Assembly: GCA_963930655.1 (NCBI GenBank)
Contig: OZ005606.1
Span: forward strand, 17,276,001-17,340,000
DNA: 64,000 nucleotides
Origin: Myrica gale
Lineage: Eukaryota; Streptophyta; Magnoliopsida; Fagales; Myricaceae
Reading direction: 5' to 3'
Positions 46,001 to 57,863 of the stretch are shown in pieces. Made by a program: the position numbers and the translations under genes. Numbering within the stretch: the first letter of the stretch is position 1; each line of letters opens with the position of its first letter. The notes below the pieces were generated by a model. That model did not search any database. It saw only the letters and a list, made by a program, of their open reading frames with translations, and was not told the DNA's origin.

Positions 46001-47310
46001 GTTGGTATTTGGAATTTTATTTGGTTAATGTTGGTTAAAAATAAAATAGTTAACACCAATTATTGATCTTATAACTTGTTCCATGTACTTTCTTGAGAAG
46101 ATAAGTGAGCATGTATGAGTGGTCGGGGTGTTGACTAAAATAGCAATGCCAACTCATTACAAAATTACATGTCACTTAGACAATGGTTGCACTTAACAAA
46201 ATAAACACATCCGCTAAAATAGTGAAGATCGTGTTTATGTTTGGTGGCCAAAAGAAAATCAAGAGTCACGAATATTTGTATACACAGTATACTACATGAG
46301 ATGGATTCGTAATTAATAATTGTTATTTGCTTTTAAAAGTTGTTGCATTGTTACTAAAATAGGATCATGTTTACATAAGGTAGAAGTTCTTGATACCCAC
46401 TACAAATACTAAATTTAAATGTAATATTCTGCATTTTCTATGGTTGTTATGATTCAGTGGGAGGTACCATTAGTTAATCAAAACCCTATACTAATGGAAA
46501 TTTTATATACATGTGATTTTCTTTTTTGAAATGTTCAGATTTATTATCTCGAACCCATTGTCCAGAATTTTAGATGATAACGAATTAACTGGGCCAAACT
46601 TCCTAAATTGGAAGCATAATTTTATGATAGTACTCACGGTTGAAAAAGTTGCTTATGTCCTTAAGGATGCTCGATATATATGTTGGCCTCGATGACCAAT
46701 ATATTATAGAAGCAGTGTGAAGGCTTAGCTACTGCATAATACATGCTTTCATATCTCCAAGAATTATTTGGAGATCATAGTCGGTCTGCACGCCAAAAAG
46801 TTATGAAACTGCTAATGACCACCACAATGGTGGATGATGCTCCGGTTTGAGATCATATGCTAAAGATGATAGCGTTCATCACTGAACTGGAAACACTAGG
46901 TGCAAAGATAGATGATGAGACAAAGGTTGGAGCGATATTGGCATTTTTGCCTGAATCGTTCAACCAATTCATATTAAACTATAATATGAACAAGATGGCG
47001 GTGACTTTGTCAGAGTTACTCAATATGTTGCAAGCAGCCGGGGAACTTATCATACATGAGAAAGGTTCTCTAATGGTAATGGACAAGTCGGCCAGTCATG
47101 AACTTAAACCCAAGGGGAATAAGTTCAAAAAGAGGAAAGCATCTCAATATAAGAAAGAGGACACAAGCGACTCAAAGAAGAAAGATAATGGAAATTGTTT
47201 CCACTGTGGCAAGCCAGGTCACTGGAAAAGAAATTACCCAGGATATCTAGCCTCACTGAAGAAAATGCCCAGGATATCTACCTTCACTGAAGGAAATTGT
47301 TTCCAAGTGG
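46001..47310 (+). mobile_element. Ty1/copia gag relic (copy 2)
   Basis: Starts TGTTGGTATTTGG like the copy at 5724. Gag frames run 46513-46695 (ILDDNELTGPNFLNWKHNFM, IVLTVEKVAYVLKD) and 46857 on (MLKMIAFITELETLGAKIDD, LPESFNQFILNYNMNKMAVT). A zinc knuckle near 47195-47240 reads CFHCGKPGHWKRNY, where the last Cys of CX2CX4HX4C is Tyr. A partial second copy of the knuckle sequence follows (47296-47335). One break near 46700-46850 separates the two frames. No pol. Confidence 0.75.
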
Positions 47311-47319
47311 CAAGTCAGG

Positions 47320-47968
47320 TCATTGAACAAAAGTCTATCCAGTTGTGCAAAGATAAGTACAAGAGAATGAAAGGAGCAGTACCGAGAGTTCTATGACCTC
47401 TTGCATCATGAGAAGGGTTTCGGTTGTGATCCTGTATCGAACATCGTACAAGGTTCCACGCAACAGTGGCAGGCCTATCTTCTGGTGAGTAATAATGCAT
47501 ATCATGTTTGTTCTTTTTACCATAACCTTTTTTGTACAAATTGGTTGATGTCAATGTCTTATTTACTAAGGCTCACCCAAATGGAAAACCATTTCGAAGG
47601 AAGGGTCTTGTCAACTACAAAAAATTAGGCTTGAGATCGGTAGGACAACGGCCACGGGGTTACTGCATCATGTGTGTACTAAAAGTCTAAAGAACGCCGA
47701 TGACGAGCGTGATTTGGAAGACACCCTAAACAATCTAAATAGCGGTGTCACTCCACTTGTTGTGTCCACGCAAAAGGAGAATGTGACGGGGAAGCACATA
47801 CCACAACTTTGCTTCACTAGCACAAGGTCAGGGAAACATGCAAGCGATGGATCTTCTAGCGTGATGTGTGAGAAACGAGCAAAGGGTGCGAATGAGAATG
47901 ATGCCCAGACTGCCCTGCATCTCTTCGCCGATGCTGCACATAGACGGAATGAAATTCTCGTTGATTGA
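47320..47968 (+). pseudogene. Myb/SANT-like ORF of PIF/Harbinger type, broken
   Basis: After the copia gag the frame becomes LCKDKYKRMKGA, then (after a frame change near 47385) EFYDLLHHEKGFGCDP and QQWQAYLL. A GT-AG intron fits at 47485-47570, then AHPNGKPFRRKGLVNYKKLG, and after another frame change near 47630 the frame TTATGLLHHVCTKSLKN runs to a stop at 47968, ending ALHLFADAAHRRNEILVD. This is the Myb/SANT-like domain pattern (Myb_DNA-bind_3 type: trihelix-like, GFGWDP, 'K.FR.KG') found in the second ORF of PIF/Harbinger transposons and in domesticated relatives. The N-terminal helix is replaced by copia sequence. The transposase relic at 53588 could be its former partner. Confidence 0.55.
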
Positions 47969-49242
47969 GTCATCACTCGGAAGCCACCATAAGATGGTTG
48001 TGTTGGAAAGTCTGCAGGTAAATTCCTAGCTGACCTATATAGTCAATGTGTCGGCATGCTTAGAAGTGTTGTGTGTGATGGTGAGCGCAAGCAATTCCTA
48101 AAAGGGTGCAAGGCTCTTCGATGGTTTCCTATTTATTTTGTTTTATGTAAAAACTCATTAGTCCAAGTAGTTTGCGTTTGAGCTTTGTTCAAAGGGAATC
48201 TAGGTGCAATTAGTGCCCCTTCTTCCCAATTTTCCAGTTGCTACATTTGTCCTTTATTTTAGCTTGATGTTTTAACTGCTGCAAGATGTGTCAACGCCTT
48301 TAAGGACAATATCTTCCATGTTCTGAGTTCCCATGGTTGATGAGATATGTTAAGAAAATAAGAGCATGTTAACTTTGTGTTTTAAGTGATGAGTTATGTT
48401 AATTTATCTGTTATGAGTTCCTATGGTTAATGTGAAATTCTTGGTTGTCTTGTGAGTTTGCAACAGCCAATGAGTGCTCTGTTAAACTCTGAAAGTTAAG
48501 TTTCGTAAGAGCATCAGATTGAGAATGAGAGAATTCGAATTTGTATTGATTACAAAAGTCCCAAATTGAGTGGTGTTGTAGGCAAAAGCAGTTTGTTTGT
48601 GATTTTAAATTTTCCTCAGTACCAAACACTAGTAGGAATACTCCAATATATGTAGATCACAAGCTTCTTAGATGTACGAAAAGAAATTAGGTCCTTAATA
48701 AAAAAAATTGTTGTTCGTTTTATCCATGACTCCATTGTGTTGTTCAGATTTAAAAGTAGAAGACAACTTAGAGATTCTACAGAAAGTCCATATCTCTGTC
48801 TTTCTGCAAATCTCGCACCTACATTAATTCGAAATTCGGTCCTCTCTCTTAAAAAAATATATTTTTTAAAAATTACGAGTGTGCCACTAAACCATGGTGA
48901 CAATATATAATTTATGTGTTAAAAGTCACATTCTCTTACACATTAATTTGTAACGCTACTAATGTTTGCTATTACAATTGCTAGAACTACTCTCTTTGCC
49001 TTTGTCTCATTTCCACATTAATTACCAATGACTCTGTTTTATATACTGATAACATAATTGTTACCAATGACTGTCAAATTCTATTAAGGGGAGGTGGCCC
49101 ACTCCCGCCCGTGACTACAACTCCTATTTCATAGCAAATTCAATAATAACAAATAAGTTAGACGACTGAACATACCAATTAAAACTATGTCATAGTAAAT
49201 TCACTAATAATCATAATAGTATTACTAAATTTTAAATTAATG
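47969..49242. other. No gene recognised
   Basis: Featureless AT-rich DNA. Frames at 48411-48629 and 48616-48903 (-) have no signature. Confidence 0.4.
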
Positions 49243-49870
49243 TTACTATGATGTAAGCTTAGCGTATCACCAAGTAATTATCGAAAATCTCTCAGAGATA
49301 ATATTTGCAATGTTAATAAATTTTAAATTTAAATCTTAAATTAATGTTACTGGATGTAAGCATAGCATCTCACTAAGTAGTTATCATAAATCTCTAAGAG
49401 ATAATGTTTGTAATGTTGCCAAATTTTAAATTTAAATCTATCTCAGCAATGTTACTAAATTTTAAATTTAAATTCTTACATTAATGTTACTAGATGTAAG
49501 CTTAGCGTATCACCAAGTAGTCATCGAAAATCTCTCATAGATAATGTTTGCAATGTTACTAAATTTTAAATTTAAATCTTAAACTAATGTTACTGGATGT
49601 AAGCATAGCGTCTCACCAAGCAGTTATCGTAAATCTCTTAGAGATAATGTTTGCAATGTTACTAAATTTTAATTTTAAATCTACCTTTGCAATATTACTA
49701 AATTTTAAATTTAAATCTTAAATTAATGTTAGGATGTAAGCATAGCGTCTCACTAAGTAGTTATCGTAAATCTCTCAGAGATAATTGTTGCAATGTTACT
49801 AAAGTTTAAATTTAAATCTTAAATTAATGTTACTAGATGTAACCTTAGCATCTCAGTAAAATTTAAATTT
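49243..49870. repeat. Tandem array with alternating about 102- and 139-bp units
   Basis: Unit starts (ATGTTAC-GATGTAAGC) lie at 49243, 49345, 49483, 49587, 49727 and 49826, giving lengths 102, 138, 104, 140 and 99 plus a partial sixth. The long units carry an extra copy of the (T)GCAATGTTACTAAATTTTAAATTT segment. Conserved core: CTCACCAAGTAGTTATCG then AAATCTCTCAGAGATAATG, the latter with a small palindrome (CTCTCAGAG). Confidence 0.85.
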
Positions 49871-50229
49871 ATATTATAAAATATCAACAATATGTAAGCT
49901 TGGTGTGTTACTAGACAAATCTCTATGGGTAGTCTTACTATAGTTTAAGTTAAAGATTACAACGACACACGACTGGTCACTTGTCTATTTGCTATGCACA
50001 CCAATACAGGTTTTAAGACTTATTCTGTTAGTAATATTGCTGCACTTCGACGAACTGACGGTTATTAGACTTACAAAAAGGCATTATAGCTTGACCCAAT
50101 AACCCAATCACATTAACATGGTATGACTATCTTCCCAACCACCACAATTGATACCCTTTAAACTTCTGCATAAAAAGGGAATTAACGAGCACATATGTTA
50201 CGTTTACAAAGAAATAGACGCAAAACAAC

Positions 50230-50727
50230 ATGCCCAATCCAGGTAGTCCCAAGACTCCCAACACCACTTTCGTCATCCTGAGTAGCTATTCAACACCCAT
50301 TGTGCATCCTGAAGCGAACATCGGTCTAAATAGCTATTCAACACCATCGGTGCAGGGTGGAGCGAACATCGGTCAAAGCCCATTGTCCGTCAAGTCACGT
50401 TCGTATCCTAACTATATCATCCTCTCTGACTCAACTGTTGATAGGACTCTTACTTCACTGAGTTGGCGCTACGTTGGAGTCGTGCCAATACCGCTTCCAG
50501 ATGACCGTTGTTCATGTGTTGGTAACTCCAATCCGAGGTCAAAACGAGTTCATGCCACACATAAGCTAAATATGAATGCTGCTGATGAGGCGTTGCCTAC
50601 AGATGCACCACTGCAACTGGAACAAGCTTCATCCCTGACCCCAGCTGTTCATTCGGTGGTTGGAGAAGGTGGTGCTCAGCAACACTTCAAAGCAAATGAA
50701 GAACGTCCTTCCAATGGATTAGAGTGA
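50230..50727 (+). CDS. Unassigned 165-codon ORF with internal repeat
   Basis: Open frame from ATG at 50230 to TGA at 50725-50727. Ser/Pro/Thr-rich N-terminus with an imperfect two-copy repeat of about 17 residues (SSYSTPIVHPEANIGLN, SYSTPSVQGGANIGQS) matching a 51-bp DNA repeat at about 50282-50375. The middle has SLSWRYVGVVPIPLP, and the C-terminus is Ala/Gln/Glu-rich. No known domain, signal peptide or membrane segment. It may be a retained piece of the transposon-derived neighbourhood or chance. Function not assigned. Confidence 0.3.
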   Translation: MPNPGSPKTPNTTFVILSSYSTPIVHPEANIGLNSYSTPSVQGGANIGQSPLSVKSRSYPNYIILSDSTVDRTLTSLSWRYVGVVPIPLPDDRCSCVGNSNPRSKRVHATHKLNMNAADEALPTDAPLQLEQASSLTPAVHSVVGEGGAQQHFKANEERPSNGLE

Positions 50728-52117
50728 CAGTACTTTGTGTAATGGGGTGGTGGGGTTGTTAACTTTTTTAGCAAGATTTTCTCCCACATTGTGACGTATG
50801 GGTGTAATATGCACAAGACCTGCACCACTTTTATAGGGAGACCTTTTTGGAGAACTTACTGGAATCTCGCTACTTGGGTGCGAGAGTAGAAAACAATCCG
50901 TGTATAGGTTGCTTCCTGTGTATATGAACCCCACCAAAATGCGTATATGCATATTTATATGTTTCTCAGTATCTTCTGTCTACTTCTCTGTATTTTGGTG
51001 TTAGACGAGCTTATTTTTAATGGTAGCCTCTAGTTTGGACATAGAGGAATGCAAATGTTTACTCGTATATAATATATGCTATGAAAGTGAGAGATTACGA
51101 TACTTAGTGCTCATGCATTAATTTTTTAAAATATAAGAAACGTGGGTGAATAAAGCCATGTTTAAAAAATGCGTTCAAGCTTAATTCTCAAGGCTGAAAA
51201 GTAGGGAAAAAATAGAAGGCTGAAAAGTATGATAGAAAAACAAAAGGCTGAAAAGTACGACAAAAAGTAGGGAGTGACGATGGAATCAATTTCAATATTT
51301 GTAGTTCGCATTTTTTTAATAATGGATGTACAAACAGCTGCATACAGAAAGCATGTTGGCCATCAAGGGGTGTGCAAGCCTACTGTTGGTAGGCGTTCAG
51401 AGCCTAGTGTCAAGTCCCGTCCAAAGTACGAATTGATTCTGTTGAAAATGTGATGCTATGGTAGGAGATAGTTTCCCCTTTAGAAATGTTTCTAATGTCA
51501 AACTTCTCAAGGGAAAACACTCAAGTTGCTCCCTCCATACTTCCCTTAATCTGCACTTTGGGCAAAGGCTTCAACGTCTCCAGCTTGATCTGCACGGTGA
51601 AGGTAGGAACCACCTACAGACGATGTACCATTTTGCATCTGATTTCAATATTTTTCATTGTAGTGGTTGTATACGTGTTTGCATCTTGGTTTGTTTTTAT
51701 CTCTTTATTGGGATATGGATATGTTTTGTGTTATATCTGTTTAATATTTGGGGTAAGGAGGTTGGGGGCAAGGAAGGGTGATACTAGGTTACCATCTGTG
51801 ATAAATATTTTCATTTTCTTGTAGTAGTCTTATTCTGTCACCCGTTCTTACATGAAGAGATTACACATTTTTTCTGTGAATAAAGGAAATATGATTAATT
51901 GATGGCGTACAAAATAAAAGTTGGCATTGAATGTGTAAGAAGTGTAACGCGTGTTTAACAGAGGTACTTCACACTAAATCAACCACTTTATTGTGCTATG
52001 CATCTTTGGCACTCCATATATGGTTGTGAAAACCACGTTTGAGTTAATGTACTTTAACACAATGCATCCTTTGTCAATGGAAGAGGACGCCTGGTGGGAA
52101 GATGTATTTAATGTGAT
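50728..52117. other. No gene recognised; left flank of solo LTR D
   Basis: Three imperfect copies of AGGCTGAAAAGTA lie at 51191, 51217 and 51245. Frames at 51458-51824 are hydrophobic but show no family signature. The last 150 bases form the left flank of LTR D and may be continuous with the transposase relic right of it, since the LTR carries a perfect target duplication. Confidence 0.4.
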
Positions 52118-53587
52118 TGTTAGCCCAAGGTTGTTTTGCAAACAATCCATAATTGATTTTGATGATAACAAAAATTCTAAGTTCTTTGAAGACTTTAGAT
52201 TTTACATTGTCAATCCACATTTTCCATGTTATATTTCAAGATGATTGAGGTTATCTCTCTAAAATATTTTTAGCGTGCACTTGAACACCATTACACTTGT
52301 TGATAAGATCAATTTTTCATAATCTAGGCGTTAAAAGAAGTTTGGAATGAATTGAACTCTTTTAAGTTTGTGAAAAACTCTTCAGCACTTATAAGTGTCG
52401 ACACATTGAGCCATGGTGTCGACACATTGCACTAACACCCGACACTTTGCATTCCAATCCATTCAACTTGATTTTTTGGCTAAGTGTTGGAAGTGTCGAC
52501 ACATTAAGCCTTGGTGTCGACACATTACACTAACACCCGAGACTTTGCATTCCAATCCATTCAACTTGATTTTTTGGCTAAGTGTTGGAAGTGTCGACAC
52601 ATTAAGCCTTGGTGTCAACACATTGCACTAACACCCGAGACTTTACATTTCAAACCTTTCAAGTTGATTTTTGACTAAGTGTTAAAGGTGTCGACACATT
52701 GGACAATGGTGTCGACACATTGAACTAACACCGAGACTCTATTTTCAGATCCAGTTTAATGTGTCAGCACATACAACCTATGTGTCGACACATTGTGTTA
52801 TTTTGCAGATTTTCTGGAAACGTCGTCATCATTTCAAATCTTCCTCAAATTGTCTCAAATAACCTCGGGCTCTAAAGCTTTACCAGAAGACGCTTGTGCC
52901 CTAGAAGCTTTAAATTGAAGAAGATGGAGAGAGAAACCGTGTGGTTGTGCGACATTTATTATGCCCTAACTTTCTAGAGAGAGAAAACATTTTAAAGAAG
53001 AAAGAAGCTACATCATCCAAAAAGCTTGTCCTCACCTGTAATAACTGTTGCCTTTCTTGTATATCTTGTCTCTTTGCACACCTCAGTACTTCACACTTGT
53101 TTATTCAGCTTAAAGAGTTATTTCCTTAGATTCCCTTTTGTACCCATCTTCGAAAAACACGTGAGTGTTTGTGATAAACACTTGTCCTACTTGTTGGGTA
53201 GAAGAAACCCTCTAGGTTGTGAGGATTTGTGAGAGTGAGTTAAAGTGTAAGCTCAGAAAACACTTTGTAACGGTTCCTTAGCACCCCGGAAGCTAAGGTG
53301 TATTTACTATTTGGAGAATAGTGAAGGAAGCCCAAGGAAGTCAATAGCCTTGGGGGTGGACGTAGGCAAGTGTTAGCCGAACAACCTAAAAGTCACGGTG
53401 TTATCTCTCTAACCCTATCTCCTTTTACTGTTGATTTCTTATGTTGTGATTGTTTATATATTTTGTTCATTCTCTTGCTCTTTAGAAAGGGGATCTTTGG
53501 ATATTCAGTTTTATTCGTAAAAGGAGACAAAAGTTTTTATAAAACCCAATTCACCCCCCCCCCTCTTGGGTTGTTAGTGTCCTTTCA
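52118..53587 (+). mobile_element. Sirevirus-type solo LTR (D)
   Basis: 1470 bp, TGTTAGCCCAAGG to GTCCTTTCA, with identical 5-bp duplications GTGAT at 52113-52117 and 53588-53592. Same family as the LTR of element B. It contains the 98-bp tandem repeats at 52395-52740 and the common Sirevirus stretch GGGTTGTTAG near its end. No internal region: a solo LTR inserted into PIF/Harbinger-derived DNA. Confidence 0.9.
52395..52740 (+). repeat. 98-bp tandem repeat with paired GTGTCGACAC palindromes
   Basis: Units start at 52395, 52493, 52591 and 52688 (periods 98, 98, 97). Each has GTGTCGACACATT twice, about 24 bp apart (one site mutated to GTGTCAACAC in unit 3), followed by ACTAACACCCGAGACTTT and AACTTGATTTTTTGGCTAAG. 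This expansion accounts for most of the extra length compared with the LTR of element B. Confidence 0.85.
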
Positions 53588-54077
53588 GTGATGTTAAATG
53601 TAGTTGAGGAGGAAAAACGAGCTGTTATTGGTAAAACACCGCAACACACTTCTATTCTTCATGGGGCTTTGTTTGTGCATGAGAAATTAATGGGTCACGA
53701 TGGAACATTTTATGACATATCCCGTATGACGAAGTCGACCTTTAGGGCTTTATGTATCGATCTTAGACGGGAATAGTTCTTGGTCGATACCAAAGGAGTA
53801 CGGGTGGAGGAGTCAGTCATGCGACAAATCACATGCCTTGTCTATGACCTTTAGGGCTTTATGTATCGATCTTAGACGAGAATATTTTTCATAATGATTG
53901 TCGGTCATAGTCATAGACAAGGCATGCGATTTGTCGCAGACAGATTTCAGCATTCAATAGAAACAATATGTCGTCATTTTGGACAGGTGATGCAAGGGAT
54001 ATGTCGAATAGGGATGACCATATTGACCCCTCGTCTATGGGAAGGCACACAGCCATATGTGGCTGGCAATCTGAATT
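53588..54077 (+). pseudogene. PIF/Harbinger transposase N-terminal fragment, rearranged
   Basis: Frame 53588-53776 gives FYDISRMTKSTFRALCIDLR, then TKGVRVEESV; after a break, 53894-54077 gives VADRFQHSIETICRHFGQVM and GICRIGMTIL, then the frame dissolves. These are the conserved N-terminal blocks of plant Harbinger (HARBI1-like) transposases; the DDE domain is missing. Between the blocks the DNA is rearranged. GGGCTTTATGTATCGATCTT occurs twice (53744, 53851), and the segment at 53818-53848 is repeated in inverted form at about 53905-53938. Not functional. Confidence 0.65.
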
Positions 54078-56561
54078 TTGCATTTTTCTCTCTCCTCCCT
54101 TTCCCTTTTATCCTCTCTTGGCCAATCATCACTCTCCTCTCACTTTTTGCTTTTTATCTTTCTCTCTCTTCCCCTTTTTTACCCTTTTCTCTTTCTTTGG
54201 TCCCCACTCTTCCTAACAAATTTCACACACTCTCTCTCCTCTATATTCCCCTTTTTTTGCTGATCAACATACTCTCACAATTCACTTTTCACTTTTACAT
54301 TTTCCATTTGTTTTTTCTCTCATTGATTTTCTCTCTCTTTCTGTTGAAATGGCCAGCCATTTTATGGCCTTATCTTCCTCTATTTTCCTTTTCTTTTCCT
54401 CCATTGTTGCTACCTTGAAGCTCTCATGAATATTCATTTTCATTTTTTAGATTAGTTTTCTTTATGTTTTATGAATCTAATGTCTTGGATTTCAATTCCT
54501 AGGCATTATAATCAAGTTCTTGCTCTTCCATTTTTATTTTGTGTTTTTAGTGTTCTTGAATAGTCTTGGTGCTCTTGAATGTTCGTGAATATTTTTGGTG
54601 TTCTTGCTTCTTTAAGCTTAAATTTGGGTTGTAATGACGATTTATTACTTAATCCAAGATTTTTGTGAAGTTTTATTCATTCTTGTCATGTACATTACGC
54701 TATTTAGTTTCCTCTTTTACATTCTGCTCTTACATTCCATCATTTACTTTCCGCAATTTAATTTTGTTCTTTACATTCTGTCATTTACTTTTCCGTCTTT
54801 ACATTTTGTTCTTTAAATTACATTCTTTAATTTGCCGTTCTTACATTCTGTCTTTAAATGTCGCTTTTTAAATTATGTTCTTTAATTTCCGCTTTTGACT
54901 TTATGTTCCTTACTTTCTGCAATTTTCGTTCCTTCATTTACATTCCTTCATTTAATTCTCATCATTTGCTTTAAACTCTGTTTTCATTCCTAGTACTTTG
55001 TTTTTGTTTCGAACTCCCAAAAATAAATTAAAAAAATACGAATCTTAACTGTGTTCAGTAACTTTTATCTTTCATTTTTTTACACATCACGATTTTTTAT
55101 TTTTTCTTATGAATATTATATCTCCTTCTTTCTTCGCAAGTTTGAAATTAATCTATTTTTTCTGGGGAGACGATCTGACCTTTAGGCTAATTATTACACG
55201 ACATAATTCCTATACTTAGGATAGCTTTTGCGCTACTCATTTTTGATTTAGTCATCTTTCACATAAATCTCCTCTACCAATTTGACGAAATAAATTTTTG
55301 CTTCTCATTTTCTCTTACTTCATTTGCCACATGACACAATCCTAGCTCTTCAAAGAATTCTAATCCAAAAGCCTAGAATGGTTCTCCTAAATGAAAGATC
55401 TTTGCCTTTTTTTTAAGCCCTTATTCATAAATTTGCAATAAGATATTCTAAAAAAGATACTTATTCTTTTAAAATATCTTATATGCTTGGAATCTTTTCT
55501 CTATGCTCTTTGTATGTCAGTTGGTCGTCTCAGTCTCTTGTCAATGTCCAGTTTCCCGCTCCTCAGTGCGTCTTCAATTAATTGTATATTAAATTGTCAC
55601 AAAAGATAATTTTCGACACACATTAATAAAATTAATCTTACAAATGCATCGGGATAAAACATGGACTAGGTACACGTTGTTGGGGAATAAAATATTGCAC
55701 GAAAATTTAATTTAATCTGAAGTCGCAAAATAAAGCATAAATCATGTTCTTTCATTAATTTAAATCACAACTTGGATTATTGTCCCTTAATCAAATTTTC
55801 ATCCAAAACAAATAATTATGACATGAAAGAATTGCAATATACTAGTTTTCAATGTACAAATCATGCAATATTCTAGCTCAATCAAATGCAAAGAAGGTCA
55901 ATAAGCTAAAGGAGGACCAACCCATGACCAAAGAGAAAGAGATAGAGTTTGAGAGGGAGGAGGAAGCCGAAGTTTTCCTCCACACCTTCACTGAAGCAAA
56001 GGGTTCACAATCGAATGTTCGTTCTGCACTTATTTGGGATCATCTTCGCTTATCCATCTCAATTACCTTTATTGCTATCATTAAAATATCGATTGTGACT
56101 AAAAGCAAACAGTTGACACTAGATCCTCTTTGAACTTTGAATTTTGCCAAAGATTTAAAACTTGTAAACTCCAAGATAAATCTCATTGCCCCTTACATTG
56201 GGACAGTTTTCTAATAACTCATTCACTGAGACAATTCAAGGCAATGTGTTGTGTTTCATGCCTAAAGGAGACCACCCTCCTGATCCCTGTTAGGGTTATG
56301 GTTGCACGTCTCCCCAGTGATCGAAATTGTCACACTTCCATTTTCATATTCAATAAATCTAGGATTATCTCAATAAAAGTCACATTACTTTACTCCCAGT
56401 ATTTCCATTCACATTACATTTTCATAATGTTCATGCTATGAATGAAACATGTCATTCTATGCACTTTTATTCCAAATAAACAATGCATACTAATTTAAAA
56501 TGAACGTTGTATTTAATCCATACATAATAATTCAACAAATGTAATTTCAATGCATATGTTC
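54078..56561. other. Pyrimidine-rich and T-rich DNA, possible gypsy LTR relic
   Basis: 54085-54420 is CT-rich. 54690-54990 is a degenerate array of TTTACATTCTGT-like units. GGGGAGACGATCTGACC at 55165 resembles the 5' leader of Athila/Tat-type gypsy elements. The frames 55852-56133 and 56130-56441 have no family signature. None of this is firm enough for a gene call. Confidence 0.35.
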
Positions 56562-56731
56562 GGTGACACCCCCTCCTTGTTAAAGCTTTTTAAAGTACCT
56601 AAGTCGGTTTAATGAATGAGATTTCCTTTATATTTTGAATTTTTACTAGATAATTTTTCTTTAATATATTTGCATGTTTATAAGAGCATCCGAATTTTTA
56701 ATTTCATAATTAAATGCCTAAGATAAATTAA

Positions 56732-57044
56732 TTGAAAAAAGTTACGTTGAGCCTTCTAACTACCAATATAATTTCAAATAGAGGTCTAAACTACGAATAT
56801 TGACACATTGAGCTTTCCAACTTCCACAATTAATCAAATTGCACCATGAAATAAAATTTGAGGGTCAAAATCGTGCCACATGTCCCATTCACAACACACG
56901 TTGCACAAGTTTGATCGTTGAATCTTTTTTAGGGGTGCAAATTGATGAAATTTTGTAGTTTGTGGGCTCAATGTGTCAAAGGTAGTAGTTTAGACCCCTC
57001 TTTGAGATTGTATTGATAGTTAGACGGCTCAAAGTGATGTTCCC
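56732..57044. mobile_element. Foldback MITE, Mutator type (copy 2)
   Basis: 313 bp, same family and length as 42977-43289. 9-bp duplications ATAAATTAA at 56723-56731 and 57045-57053. The right inverted end is GGCTCAAAGTGATGTTCCC; the left is more mutated. Inserted in the 5' part of LTR F2. Confidence 0.85.
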
Positions 57045-57863
57045 ATAAATTAATATTGTAGTATAATTTCCTTTGTCTCTCTAAATCTTTTTTTGTGTGG
57101 AAATTGCATTAAATCTCCTCTTTGAATTTTATTGCCTATGTTTTTAAATTAGTACTTGGTTATTTTATTGCACTTGACCAAATTACTTGTTTAGCATTAT
57201 TATTTCCAAATATCCCTCTTGATTAATTATTTTAGTGACCAATATTATTTTAGAAATTTGTTAAATAGCTTGATTTATTGGAATATGGACCATAGTATGC
57301 TGGGCTTGCATCATGGGCGTAGTGGAGCTTTAGGTGCCGGACCTAGGAGGGATTTCAAGCCTGGAAGCCCATAAGAGCCCAAGCCCATTAGCAAGGGATA
57401 TGGCCTGCCACATTTGGCATTGCCCACCTGGGATTAGTGCAATGATGGCCTAGTTGGAGACAAAAACCTTCTATCTGTGACAAATGCCCACCATTGCCTT
57501 ACCAAAGAAAACTACCCAATCATTTTCTTTCTTTAACTTGTTAAACTAAACTTAATCATTGCCACTCTTACAAAAATAGTCTACCCTTACTAGTTTAGGT
57601 AATCATGATGAAGAAAAGACAAAATTGAATTGCAAGCTAAAAAGGGGGTAGGATAAGAGAAAGGGAGAAGAAAGAAAACAAAAGAGTGAAAGAAGAGGGA
57701 GAGGCCGAAGATGGAAGAAGGAGAAGAAAAAAAAAGGTAAGAGGGGAGAGTGTAATAGGGTGTTCGGCCATGGAGGAAACCTCTCCAATGGGCCATTTCC
57801 TTTCATTTCTTCAAATGTCTAATTTACTAACCCAAACTCTCTTACCCTAGGATATTTTAAAGC

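Noticed and set aside
49243-49870. Could the regular repeats be a CRISPR array?
   Set aside because: Units are about 100-140 bp and similar over their whole length, with no short repeat / unique spacer structure, and the context is plant nuclear DNA.
54078-54871. Long hydrophobic frames rich in Leu, Phe and Ser
   Set aside because: They arise from CT- and T-rich low-complexity DNA; three frames look alike and no domain is present.
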